DNA of 63,505 bases from Flammula alnicola (Eukaryota > Basidiomycota > Agaricomycetes > Agaricales > Strophariaceae), in assembly GCA_015499995.1 (NCBI GenBank), contig JADNRV010000275.1:1-63505 (forward strand). Reading direction: 5' to 3'. Position numbers and translations under genes: made by a program. Positions 48,907 to 60,944 of this stretch are shown piece by piece. The notes beneath the pieces are model-generated. The model was given only the letters and a program-made list of their open reading frames with translations. It was not told the DNA's origin and made no database searches. Position 1 is the stretch's first letter; each line of letters starts with the position of its first letter.

Positions 48907-49494
48907 CTACATCATAGTGGAATCCTTACCTTGATGTCGTGGAAGCCTGGAAGACGACCGGTCGAGTCGCACTGTCGCAGGACCTTCAACGTCAATGTTG
49001 GCGGGGATCGGGATTTTACCTTTGGCTCTATTTGCATCACCCTTGCGCTTCACTCGCGCCGTTTCACAGACAGATCTTCGGAGGGCTTTGGCGACTATCT
49101 CTTCCGATGTCGGAACGCGATGCATCTCGGACACTGGCCGAGATTCTGATTAACGTTTAGCCTCCTGTTCAATCTTCACTATGTAGGATATTCGAAGACT
49201 AGGCCCTGGCAAATGATGGCTGGCGATATAACCGCCGTTTACGTGCTTCAGCGTGCCGTCGTAAAAGGGAGAGTAAAAGCACTGCATGGCTCTTTTGCGC
49301 TTTGAAGCACCTTCAGTGGCCTTTATTATAGAGTGGCACAAAGGCCACCTGCCACTTCGGCTGTACATGACTGTATAAAAGTGAATTGCATTTCCTATGT
49401 CAGTGGCTAAAATTCTATCTTCAATCGGCCATCGGACTTCGACTAAGGTAAGCACAATGTTTTTGTCCAGTTCTCGAATGTCGTCGACCCCCAT
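48907..49494 (-). CDS. possible two-exon hypothetical protein
   Basis: A minus-strand frame from ATG 49494 (MGVDDIRELDKNIVL) runs to a possible GTTAAT donor near 49158. It can be spliced to a frame ending at 48907 that contains IPIPANIDVEGPATVRL. The product would be about 175 residues with a basic C-terminus. No family is recognised. Its start is only 22 bp from the divergent kinase start at 49517, which is very tight for two promoters, so this may be a chance reading frame. Confidence 0.25.
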
Positions 49495-49516
49495 CTAAAA
49501 GATCACTTTCACAGAC

Positions 49517-50923
49517 ATGTCAAACACATCTGTTGGAACATCAGAAATTCCGCGAAATTATACTTGGAGAGTTACGCCTCTTCGCTGTGGCAGCTTTGGC
49601 AAGATATACGTTGTCAATCATCCCAATCCGAAAGAAGCTGCTCTGGTGATGAAAGTCGTTAAGTTACCCTCTGGCAAAAGCTCGATGTGGATGCCGAGAA
49701 TGGAGTTCGAAGCTTTGAAAAGAATTGAAGAATGCCCTAACAGCAATACCTATGTCGTCGAGCAACCTCGGCTCGGTTCCGGAGTAGACAACATATGGTG
49801 GTCTAAGAGGGATGCCACTTTAACGATGCTATTTGTAAGTCGGTCGAAACTTCTTATAGATAATAGCTGCCTATCACTTCCTGACATTTTTCAAGAAATA
49901 TTATCCCACGACTCTCAGTGAAATTCACAGAGAATATACCCTTATTCGTCATCCAGATTACTTGAAAAACATCATTTACGATTTAGTAAGTTATAATTGT
50001 CTCCAATCTTCATTCCTTGTTTATTCTGGTAATAGGTCCACGGCTTGGACTATTTACACGGTCTCGGAATTATCCACAAGGACATAAAGCCTGACAACAT
50101 CTTTATCGACGCCCACGGAATATGCAAAATCGGAGACCTTGGAGGCGCCTTTGTATTATCTAGGATCCACTCACTCGACCATGGTGCGATCAAAACGAAT
50201 GATCGCGGGATCAGGACATATAACTATAGCGCGCCAGAAATTATTATTCCAATTGACGAGCGAGACAGATATAACCTCCCGCTCTGGTGTTACGATGCTA
50301 CTGTTGATTTCTGGTCCCTTGGCATGACGATCTACGAACTAGTCGTCGGAGAGGCCTTGAAGTGGTGTGAATACTACGGAAGCGGAGTCGCAGATAAAAT
50401 CATCATAGATCCCTCCCATGTTCCGCCGCTCATGCACCGGATCCTTACTTCCAATGCGTGCGATCCAGCGATATTCGACTTCATCGAGAAGGAAGGTGTC
50501 TTCATCATATATCCTTCTTGCAAAATGTAACTAATGGCCACAACTGAATTTGTAGAGCTGTTGCGTTGACCCCGCAGAGCGTCTGTGTCGACAAACTGCC
50601 GTCGCAATAGTTTCTGAATGGGAATCGCACGAAGAACCATTCAAAAACCGCTTCGGTACGTATCCCGCAGCCTACGGTTGTCATCGTCAATTCGCTCACG
50701 CAAAATAGTTACACTGACAACCGATACCATGAGTCGCCGACGTTTCATGGCAAGTGACGCGCTGCCATCACACTTGCCTGGGAATGCGCATCCAGCGGAG
50801 GCGAAAAAGATTGCCAAGATTTCCTTCGCATTCGAAAAAATGCTCAACAAATCAGGTGTCATAATTCCAGAGCACTCGGGATATCATTACCTGGAAATGG
50901 AAGCAGAGCCATTGCAGGACTAA
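49517..50923 (+). CDS. protein kinase, paralogue of the one at 11867
   Basis: Five exons (49517-49834, 49896-49985, 50036-50497, 50556-50655, 50709-50923) give about 394 residues. Motifs are a glycine loop [12 protein letters not shown], lysine in ALVMKVVKL, catalytic loop [12 protein letters not shown] (HKD for HRD), metal-binding IGDLGGAFV (DLG for DFG, Asp kept), and APE in YSAPEIIIP followed by [21 protein letters not shown] ends the C-lobe. The tail includes [20 protein letters not shown] and no known domain. It probably retains activity. It lacks the long N-terminal extension of its paralogue. The third donor is ambiguous: GT at 50498 keeps frame, the stronger-looking GT at 50496 does not. 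Confidence 0.82.
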
Positions 50924-51234
50924 TATTTTGTTATCGGAGATAATTATCTATCGTTCCACGCCTTCCAAGCATCCATGTCTTAGGCAAGTTCCTGCTAGGA
51001 TCTGTAGCATAACCATCACCATCATCTGCCGATCGGTCTAAATATGGAATATTTTATCCAATCAAGCACTCTTCATCGAGCGGATATCAATAATGGCGTT
51101 TATAATGTGCCCTCATTATGCGCGGGTGTTCATTATATTGACGCTCACAATTGCTTCTGGTATTATACTTTATATACATCAAAATAACATGTCCAAGAAG
51201 GCGCAAGGAAGCGTGAATTATTCGTGAAACTACC

Positions 51235-52570
51235 TCAAGTCTTAAAGTAGATCGGGTCACCAGAGTCATAAAAGTTAATACTTTCGTCATCACTTCCAGT
51301 ACTGTCTGAAAAGCTTTGTCGACGGCGCCTACGATGTGTCACAACAATTTTCCGTATATTCAAAATAAGTCTTGATGCCTTTAATCGGAAAGGATATTTG
51401 TTTATTTGTAACATTGGGAAAGCAAGAACGGAACGTACCCCCATGGACATCAGTGTCAGGTACCAGCTAGGTCGGCCCAGTTAGCGAGAGACAAGAGCAA
51501 AACAGGGGGACGTACGAGAATACCGCATCTCCAACATCTATATCGAGGTTGCGGAGGATTTCGTAAACAACCATGGTCATTAGCAGACCTGTAAACAATA
51601 TTGTCAACCGTGAGGACACTGAGGAGTTTTGTACATGAAGAATGGAGTTACCCAAGACGAGGAGGAATGCGAAGATGCCCTCACGCAACATTAGGGACGT
51701 CAAAGGTGTCCTTGACCATCGACCACGAGCAACGAGTTTGTTTAAACTCATGACAAGAACGAGCAGTTGACATAACCCAGCTCCAGTCCTGTGAAGAAAG
51801 GAAAAAAAAAGACGTAAGACAGTTATAGTGGACCAAGAGATAGATCGCCCCAACATAAAAAGTACAAGTCCCTTTTTTTCTCCTTTGGGAGGTATGCACG
51901 ACTTAGATTGGGAGAGGTTTCGTATAATGATGCCAGTTCCCGCCATTTCTGTCACCACTGAGGTGAAGAAAACACCCGTAAGAAGGCATTTCACCTTGAA
52001 GCTTCGGTTGTATATAGCGTACACTTTGTCTACTGTTTATTCTTCAGTGACTTGGAAGATATAGCTGATAACACACCTCGGATGAGCAAAATCACCTCGA
52101 CCAGAGTCAGACTTAGCTGCCCGGTGGTCGCCTTGAAGATGAATATTCCAGTACAACCGTGCAAACGCCGTGATCCGACAAAAGAGAGGATTTGATTAGC
52201 GCTGTAATGGATGATCCAGAAGATGGATGAGCGCTGAACGTGGTTAGGAGAGATATCTAGACTCGTCAAACTTACATCTGAGCCACCAACATGATATAAC
52301 GTGAGCTGAAGTATAACGCCTTGATATAGTCGAACTTTCCCCTGAATATAAAGGTAAGAAACAACCCAGTGGCACAGGCAAAGGATCAAATCGATACCTA
52401 CTTCCATACGTACTCCACCTCATCACTCAACTGTACTAGTAACTCCCATGTTTGCGCAGCGAGAGCCGCAACTAGAGACAAATAACACCACCGTTATCAG
52501 CATGCACTCGAAAGGACTTCAATTCATCGTACTTACACGATGCAAGCTCCACTGCCTGAGCGGTGAGCAT
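51235..52570 (-). CDS. DUF6533 seven-helix fungal membrane protein
   Basis: Eight exons (52570-52537, 52471-52402, 52341-52276, 52201-52077, 52023-51652, 51588-51516, 51466-51439, 51378-51235) give 303 residues. The DUF6533 N-terminal signature is clear (WELLVQLSDEVEYVWKGKFD, then YIKALYFSSRYIMLVAQ). Hydrophobic helices include LTLVEVILLIRVYAIYN, GVFFTSVVTEMAGTGIII, LLVLVMSLNKLVARGRW and REGIFAFLLVLG. The end RLILNIRKIV is typical, followed by a Ser-rich acidic tail. The family is expanded in Agaricomycetes, its function is unknown, and a receptor-like topology is often suggested. Within exon 5 a 45-nt GT..AG segment with a strong polypyrimidine tract can be removed without changing frame. 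Confidence 0.85.
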
Positions 52571-53996
52571 GTCATGATGACTTTCGGCGCCCGTGGCCAT
52601 CACTTGTATCGTAGCCAGTGCTTACTAGTTACTGCCCAAAGGAAAGGGATTGAGTTGTTCAACACGACAGAGTTAGTTAGTCAGAGGGAGGGTTGCTGCA
52701 TACGGGGTCGTCTGAATTGCAACGACTGTCTGGTCGATGACCGCCCTCGTGAATTCAACGTGATGATGCAGGCTCGCAGGTTGCGAAGGTTTATTTTCCC
52801 AATACAGTCCTGACATGATGGTATTGGTTTTGGACGACTTCCTCTGTCAACAAGTCAACAGATGCTGACATAATCTGATGGTGCCTTTCTAGGCAGTCGC
52901 CGTCCACTCGCCCACACCGTAAGCATCCCCACTCCGATTTTTCATTCTGCTATTTTAGAGGTCTTGAGGCGGTCTCGAGGATCCCAGAGAGCCTATGCTC
53001 CTAGCACATTCAGCTCGGATTGCGGACAGTGGAAGACCAGGACAACTCATGACGACGCGACTTACCAGTCGCGGCTCGCTAAAGCGCGGAGCTAAATAGC
53101 CGCCCGGAATTTTTATCGCGCTAATCAATATGCAACAACTGTAAAGGCGCTTTCAACGTCGGGGATCCGCAATGGAAATCTAATGGAATTCAAGCAAATG
53201 CGATTTTATATCACAATCTTTCTGTAGAGAAATCATGATGAAGGCGTTATATCGACCTTCAAGCACAGGACTCAAGGTATTTCACTGGCATCGAGTGGCC
53301 GTTGCGGAGGCTGGTGGAGTGGGCCAGTAACTGTCAAACCGGTGAGAACATTTGCCACGTATATAAGTATAAAAAGGTTCTGGGCACTTGAATTGGAGGC
53401 ATTTGATTTGTGCCAGCCCTGCGCTGTCGGAAAAATCAAAAAAGCCTATCATACTTATAGTAACCTTCTGAATCTTATAAGTAAGTATCCTATACGTGCA
53501 TATCAGCACCGTATCAGCACCATATCAATAGAAATAGGCGACCGTAATCACTGAAAAGTTTCAGAAATTGCCTATAGGTTTTTTTTTGATTTTTCCGACA
53601 TGCGGGCGCGTATGTCGATAGATACTAGGTTCACGTTTTCCAGTAAAGTTGGTGTGAAAATGGAGCCTTCGATCTCGGAAGGCTCAGAGAATTTGGCGCT
53701 CCTGCCTGAAGACCGCGACATCAGAATGCTTCCGACCTCACTTAAAGTTACAGTATGTAGAAAGGGCAGCCCCTCGTGTCTATTTTTTCAAGTTGTCGAG
53801 AATAGATGATTTCATTTTCTATCAGCAACTTTGACATCCACGCAGGATATCCGTTACAATTTGGGATATGTCTACAGTAAATCGAAAGGCAAGTTCTTAA
53901 AAACACACAATAACTCAGACTTCGAGGTCTGTATAAACGAAGAAACGGATGCGAGCAAATTTTCTAATTCCTCGAAGCATGTACCCCATCGACCCA
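52571..53996. other. intergenic interval, no gene recognised
   Basis: Only short frames without domains are present. The interval lies between the DUF6533 start and the 3' end of CSE1. Confidence 0.4.
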
Positions 53997-56900
53997 TTAA
54001 CCAATTCGTCCACCATCGGCCGCAGAGATCAGAGCCTGGACTTGTTGTCCGTACTTGGCACTCAGTTTCTCAAGTTCTTGTTGAAGGTACTGAAGCGGAT
54101 TCTGGACATAGGCCAAAGGGTCGGCCTCGCTCGTCTCGGAAGCTGCTAGACGAGAGTATGCAGCTTGATATCCAGCAGCCTGCTCCTCAAAATCAATGGC
54201 AGTAATTGCCACATCACTGGTTTCGTCCGATTTGGAGTCAAAGAGGTGTGGTTCGCTGAACAGTTTTCCAAGAGCAGAGTAAGTCGCAGACCTGTGGTAT
54301 TGCCCATGAAGTCAGTTGAAAGTAATAACGGGCGAAGAGAAGACGTGTACCAGGCCCGGACTGATGGCTCCTGGAGCATCAAGGTACTATGGCAGAGAAG
54401 GCGGGTTATGCCCACAACGGCTAATTTCCTCTCTTTGGCAGGGAACTTCGGGGCTTGAGGGATGATGAAATTCGTCAAAAGTTGGTACCAGAGCCTATAA
54501 TTCAATTTTTTTACTCGGTCATATGGTTAAAACGAAAGTCCAGGCCACATACTGGGGTTGAATCTCTTCGATAGTCTTGATGATAAAGTCTGGGTTAAGG
54601 CCCTCCACATTGATCGCCAACGTATATAGCATAAATTTCGCAAAGAGATACACATATTTGTCCGTCTTGTTGGCGTGCATGCGCGTCAAAAGACTAAGGA
54701 AGATGGGCTTCAAATACTGTTGGAGGTCGGCTCTATATATCATCACTATGCGAATATGATGGAATAATGAAGCCAAAAGAACTCACGGTTTGACGTTCAA
54801 CACCACAGATTGCAACAGCTCGATGCCCCAAGCATCGTTCAATTTCGATGGGATCAAACGCTGCTGGGCCACCGCCAGCACAGAGGCAACCTGCCCGGAG
54901 GCAGCCATTTGGGCATGATCCAGCGAAAGGAACGCCTTCAGCAATCTAACGAGACCAGGAATGCTGCCTTTCTGCTGCCACATCGCTGGTGTGAGGAGGA
55001 AGGGAAGAAGTCCACGGTATTCCGGAGGAACCGAGCCTCCACGATGGAGTTCCAACATTTGGGCAAGGACCTGGAAAACATAGGGGATGTATTCTGTCAA
55101 AGAAACGATGGGGGGATGTGAGAGGAGTGATATTAGATAAGGATCAAGTAGCTCGTACGATCGATATCTTGCTGAAGGATGATTGTGAATGGGCCAAAAA
55201 GGGCTTGTTCAAATGTCGGTAACGTTGTGGGAGAACCAGCAACAACGAACCTAGAAATCGGGGTCAGCGGAAAGAAAATGTAATTATTCGATATATCTGA
55301 CCTCATCAATCCGGATATGCTTTCGAAAATGTACTGGTCAAAATAAGGGTTGCTAGGATTCTTCGAGATAACACCCAAAATAGTGACTAGGCGAATCAGA
55401 ATGCGTTCATATCCAGGAGTCAGGGTTTGTCGCGCAGTCACAATGATTCGCATAGCACCTTTCATCAGAAATTAGAGTAAGAAGACATTTTGTCGAAGGG
55501 AAGACCAACATTTCATAAGATGGTCATTTTCCGCCACTTTTTCGGGTGTACGAGCGGTCTCGATTCTCGTTAATAAAGCATCGATTAGCTCCAGAGCAGA
55601 ATCATGAATGTCAGCTTGTGCGAAACTGTTCAGAGATGACGCATCGTGAGTAACTGTAAAAGTGATAAAAATAAAATAAAACTTACAGCAGCTGATTGCC
55701 ATGCTTGATCGATAGGATCCGGTCGATTGTAATAGCAGCATAGGTGTAAGTAACATAGTTGTCTGAGCGAAGGTGACGACCGAGCAGAGGAAGAACAGAG
55801 AGGAGTTGTGGTTTCGTCAGCTATAAGCGGATGTCAGAACATGATATTTATAGTACATTGGCCAGAACGTTACCTGATTGCGGAATGTATACAAGAACCG
55901 AATGGCATCAACTTGTAAGATGGGATGGACTGTTCCCGACGTAGCTTGAAGATCTTGGAAAACATGATCGGAAAAGAATTTTACCACATCAACCAATGTG
56001 TTGGTTGATGTAACTCCATGCTAATAGTCAAATAAACATCAACCAACTGGAGAAAACACGACGCGGAACGAAGACCGACCTGCGTGGTCGAGCCCCTAGT
56101 AGCAACAGCTGTCAGAAGATAAACAGCGCTATCCTTGGCTTTCCAGTTCTCCTCTTTATTGGACGCATACTCCGATAGACCTGTATTGATCCATGAACCC
56201 ACGATCTCCGTCGCTTCCGCGTCGTATCCACTTCCTACCAGCGCCCGGAGCACATCAGCTGCAGCTTGCCGACGCGTAGCCAGATCGATACCAGTTGCCG
56301 AGACTGCGAGGTCTAGGCGGATGAACTCAAGCGGATCGTCCTCGAACTGTTCGACATCGTGCTCACGAAGAGCGACATTTGGTACAACAACGCCTTGAAC
56401 AAGCGACGAAATTGTTTCGCGAGCAGAAAAGAGAGATTTGTAGTAGCCAGACCGAATGGCAGTGGAATGAAGCCCAATGATTGAGAGACCAGCTAAATCA
56501 TCTCATTCAGTAAAACAAAGTTATCAAAAAAATAGAACACGAACGGCATCATCTCCCACTCCCGGTAGTTTGTTTGACCCTATTAGTGACCATACACTCT
56601 GTACGAGGGTTTCCACGGCAGGCGACTTTTGCAATTGTTCGGGATACAATTTGATGAAGAGCTATAGCGACTGCTCAGGATATTTGGGATATACGATATT
56701 TATGTTCTCACCTCGGCGATCTCCAATATGCCTGTTTTGATCTGCGATGTCAATGAAGGCGTAGTATCGTCTGGCTGGTTAAATCAATAAGCAAGATTCG
56801 TAAACTAGATCAGGGTTATGCCCTACGTCACTCTTGATCTCAACCGGATCCCAGAGGAGGAATGCCTGAAACCACCCGGTGCCAGGTGCGAAGAATTCTT

Positions 56901-57720
56901 CGTGACTGTCCTCAATTGCAGGAGGTAGATCTTGGCAAGTGAAATCATAGTATGTGTCGACGAGGAGAACCATGGCTTGCGCCAGGAGGGCATAATTTTC
57001 TTTGGGGACGTCAGTGCTGGATTTGGGCTAGGTTTAGTGAGGAGAAGAAGTGCCGTTTGTCGAAAAAGTTGCATGAAGGGGTCCATAAACTTCGAGAGCA
57101 CAAAGTTGATTTCCGTGAATAGTTGATCTGATCGTACATGGGCTCGCCATTGCTTGAAAATGGAATGTGCCGTCTCCAAAACACCGACGTTGACGTTGTA
57201 ATCTGTCATAGAAAGTGAGGCAACAAGTTGCTAAAAAACAAGATACACGGTCAAATACAACTGGTAATGGAGCAGACGTGACCTACGTCGATGAGATTCT
57301 CCCACTTCAGAGGGAAATCGAGCTCCGCAATCAAAGAAACAGACTCGGCCACCTGTGCACGGATCGCTTTATCCGCAGGGGCGGATAAGGCAAGCATAGC
57401 GGGCACCAATTCTGCTCGCAAAGCGGCCTTGTCCTGCTCAGCTAATGGCTGTACATCCTGGATCGATCGCGATGTATGAGATGCTGACAGGCTTTGTGGC
57501 ACGAAGTTCAACGCACCTCTTCCCATCTAAGTTTTGTAATATTCTTCAGGTAAATACTCCCAGATAGTCTGACAGCACGATCCTGCGACGGTTCGAGCAC
57601 CAAACGAAGAAGGTGAGTTAAAAAACCTGGCTGAGTACTCAAGCCACTGAGGTTTTGTTCGGCTTGCTTGCGTGATTCCGGATTGAGAGATGCGAGGAGA
57701 AGGGTGGGAAGATCAGCCAT
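53997..57720 (-). CDS. CSE1: exportin-2 (CSE1), importin-alpha re-export receptor
   Basis: CSE1 returns importin-alpha to the cytoplasm together with Ran-GTP and is essential in yeast. About 12-14 exons cover the whole HEAT-repeat protein. It starts MADLPTLLLASLNPESRKQA (ATG 57720), with the importin-beta N-terminal domain SGSIYLKNITKLRWEE in exon 57720-57517. Further landmarks are FPLKWENLIDQLVASL, FTCQDLPPAIEDSHEEFF, EYIPYVFQVLAQMLELH, LVRLLKAFLSLDHAQ, DAWGIELLQSVVLNV and FAKFMLYTLAINVEGLNPDF. It ends near QALISAADGGRIG. The third exon (57230-56827) is 404 nt although both its junctions are phase 0, and the frame changes near a GGGG run at 57004-57007. One missing base restores a complete protein, so a sequence error is more likely than loss of an essential gene. 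Confidence 0.9.
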
Positions 57721-57831
57721 GGCGATTATTTACACTCGCATACAATATCTGCGCGTAAAATGTCTTGAAATTTCGTGAAATCGTGTGGTTGAAAGGCAAG
57801 AAAGAGCGTTGTATCTTCCAAAATCTTCCAG

Positions 57832-57837
57832 ACGCGT
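57832..57837. promoter_or_regulatory. ACGCGT (MCB-like) box upstream of CSE1
   Basis: ACGCGT lies 112 bp upstream of the CSE1 start codon, with a CACGTG-related TCACGTGG about 20 bp further away. Assignment as an MBF site is inference from motif and position. Confidence 0.3.
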
Positions 57838-59336
57838 GCCATCTCGTATCATGTCACGTGGTCTTGCCATGGTTGGCTCCCCTTTACTATTAGGTTTCAA
57901 CCGCCTCCACTCGCTTTGCTCAGGCTTTTGCCAATACCTCGTTCGTTGGTGCTAGGTACGTCTTGCTAGATACTAGCAAGGTTTTATGCGCCAGACTGCA
58001 GATTCTTTGCTTTCCTATATGTCTTCTGATTGACTGACTCTGCCACTGGATGCTGATAAATGCGGAATTCGTGCCGCATGCCTCGTTACTTCTAGGCCTT
58101 CGCAGACTCTTGACTGTCGATGCTCGCTTTGGAGCTCCTTGTCGGATACGTAAAAGAGTGTTCCACCTCTACTACACTTCCGAGGCCAAGACTGGGACTC
58201 TTCAGTGCTCGCTGTTCGGCTCTGGACGATTCTGCTGGCTTCTTCGGGCCCATTCTCAGTCGATTTTTCTCACCATAGAGGCTATACAAAAGTAACATCT
58301 GGGCAACCGTTTCTCTGCTATTTTCTATCCCTAGCCCGACTGCTATTCTAAAGTCGTGCCTTTTTTCTGTACCCAGTGTGCCTCTCCGAAGTCTGACCTC
58401 CTTTGTACCTTATCCATTTCTGGAAATGCGTGAATCACCACTCTTTTACGAACTCCAAACCGATAAACGAATGAATCTGGCGGCGGCCATGCTCTCGTAC
58501 CCTTTTGACGACTTCCACGTTACCTTGGAAGCATGGTTTTTCCTCGCATCAACGGTAATGAATACGGTCTCGAAGAAAATTTGCATCTGTGAAGATTTGA
58601 GCTCTGGTCTCGACTCTCGATAACCTGTGGAATGTATCAAAATAAATCCGTTGGCCTAACAGGAACAAGGCCGGTACCATTGGCCCGGAATATCGGCGCC
58701 CATGATCTCACCGTGCAGAATTTAATCTCGGCAGCTAGATGGTCTATGAGAATGGCATTCAATTTCTAAATTTCTTCTACTCTAACCGCGAGGTCTAGGT
58801 GCTTTTGGCTTCGTAAATTCCTGGATCTGCGGGATAGTCATTGTCATTGTCGCTGTCACTTCTATTTCTGCCCGTAGCGTCGCAGGTGATTATATACGAA
58901 CGATAGTCATCTCAGCTATTCTGAGGCGACTGACCACCTAGACCGCATCTAGCCTGCTCTAATCTGTTGACTGCCTCCATTCCCTTGCGTCTGGCATATC
59001 ATCCATCAGTTTTCATTTTATCCCGACGATCCACTGGCGACGGAAAACTTATATAGCTCAGGCAACGGTCGGGATCGACGTGTGAGGAGAGAGGCAGATG
59101 GCAAGCTAATATAAGAACAATAGGTGCGTAACATTGAACTACAGGCTTATAGCGCTCTAATATATATAAAGGACACTGGATCAAGGCACTAGATTGTCTA
59201 CAGGTGCGATGGCTCAAAAGGTATGTGTTATACTGAAACGATAGCTTGGAAAGGGGAAGTCATATACGTGTCAACGACGGTCGGTGAGGAAGGTGGATAT
59301 TTCGTTTATTGTGTGCGAAAGCAAAACTAGCAATGA
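57838..59336. other. intergenic interval, no gene recognised
   Basis: Short frames at 58050-58295 and 58378-58623 show no domain or splice logic. Because single-base losses are frequent in this part of the window, a small gene could be hidden by frameshifts. Confidence 0.35.
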
Positions 59337-59698
59337 TCAGTTGGATCGACAGTGACCGCAGCGCAATGGAGAGCTGCCTGTGACAACCGTCCGCGCAGGC
59401 TTTAACCTTGTGCCCGACCAAAAGAAATGTGTCAATATGGCTCAGCTAAGACCAAGGAAACTCCATACCATTGATTGCAAGTGCTTGGGCAGGACTTCGG
59501 TAGGCATCTCGGGTTATGCGACTGGCTGTAGCGGCAGTTGACTGAACCACAGTCCACCTAGGAATTAAGGAACATAATCGCATTGAGAATTTCAACCTCA
59601 GACAAAGCAGGACCCGAAATGAGGCGTACCCGATTATCCGATTGAGGATGGTCATGGCCGCAGACATGTCTCGTGCAGTGAACTTCTCGGAAGCACAT
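59337..59698 (-). CDS. small Cys/His-rich protein
   Basis: Three short exons (59698-59630, 59557-59469, 59406-59337) splice in frame to 75 residues; none is long enough to stand out alone. The product starts MCFREVHCTRHVCGHDHPQ, continues VDCGSVNCRYSQSHNPRC and CPSTCNQW, and ends RCGHCRSN. Eleven Cys and several His in CxxxxxxCxxxxCGH, CxxxxC, CxxxxCxxxC and CxxC spacing suggest a zinc-binding mini-domain. Small proteins with a CGH...DC...C..S..H layout occur widely in agaricomycetes without known function. No signal peptide is present, so it is probably intracellular. Introns are 72 and 62 bp with GTACGC and GTATGG donors. Confidence 0.6.
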
Positions 59699-60944
59699 TT
59701 CGGATGGGGAGAGAGTAAACGTGGGCGTTGCCTAAAACCAGACTTTAGCAGTGGCAGACCGAATCAAATTCGACTCTACCTGGTTGTGAACAGTAGAAAT
59801 ATTAATGAGATGTCGGTGAGGGTACACGGATATCAGATTGACTCTGTCAGGCCTTCGTCAGTGTTTAAATACCGTCGAGTGATGAAGATGTAAGAGACAC
59901 AGCCAAGGGTCGGAGCTCGCGAGTTCCAGAAAGAGAATAGTCAATGAATCAACTAGACTAACTTTTTTCGAGGTCTGAATGATAGAATGAATAAACGCCA
60001 GCTATAACCGAGGGGGGCAAAAAAGAGGTTAAATTAGTTATTGTATTCACCCTAAAATGGCATCGCTTCCAGGAATTCCCTACGCGGGAGGAAAGGATAA
60101 TTAACGCAGTAGGTGTCATCATCATTCACCTGCCACAAGGGCTTACGGCTGCTTCCTTTGTTTAACGCCTATTTCGAAAAAATGAGGCCGATCCGTAAGT
60201 TCGCCTGAAATAGACTATGTATGTAAATCGGTCGCAATAAAAGCTGATGGGCCATTGACACCGAGTCGGAGTAAGCGAAGCACGCTAGATGCACGTGGGC
60301 TTAACGCCCCGAGCAAAGCCTAAAAGAAGGAATGGGCGGTATGAGTCGGTGCTCCCGAACGTACTGCGAAGTCGGCTTGGAATAGAAAATTTGAGCCTGA
60401 GGTTCGCAATGTCTTCACATCCGCTATGATAAAGCCGGAAAGGTGTATCGGGATGTTACTGGTGCGGCCCTGTGTCCCAAAAGAAAGGAACCCGTATTCA
60501 ACAACTTATCTGCCCTTCAAGCGTAGGCCATTCTCATTCCGCTTGCGTGGATCTCACACGGCCGCGATCCAGACTCTCATTTAATCACATAAAACATATG
60601 GATCTATTTATCAGAGAGCTAGAAGTTGCAAAGAACATTCGAAAATGATGGAGATCACACCGCATTTAGCATGTCGTACGCATCCCAATATCTCATCATC
60701 TCATCGCCCTCTCTCGACCTGCATGGTTGAATGACAGAATATGTCAAGGAAAATCATGAACTGGGGGCGGAGAGAGCAGTAATACGGCAATTAGTTGCAA
60801 AGTGGCGACCCGAGACTCCACATACCGTCGCTGAGTGCATTTTTCAGTGATCCGTTGGAGCTTTGAAGAAGCAAGGACAAGTTTGGGACACGTGCATACG
60901 ATGCGTCATTCGAAGATCACGAATGGGAAATCATAACCGAGCTA
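59699..60944. other. intergenic interval, no gene recognised
   Basis: No coding signal was accepted. The interval contains the upstream side of the Cys-rich gene and the 3' flank of HIS2. Confidence 0.4.

Noticed and set aside
50496..50557. Frameshift in the kinase at 49517 as evidence of pseudogenisation
   Set aside because: The shift arises only if the GT at 50496 is used as donor; the GT two bases later keeps frame, so the gene is treated as intact.
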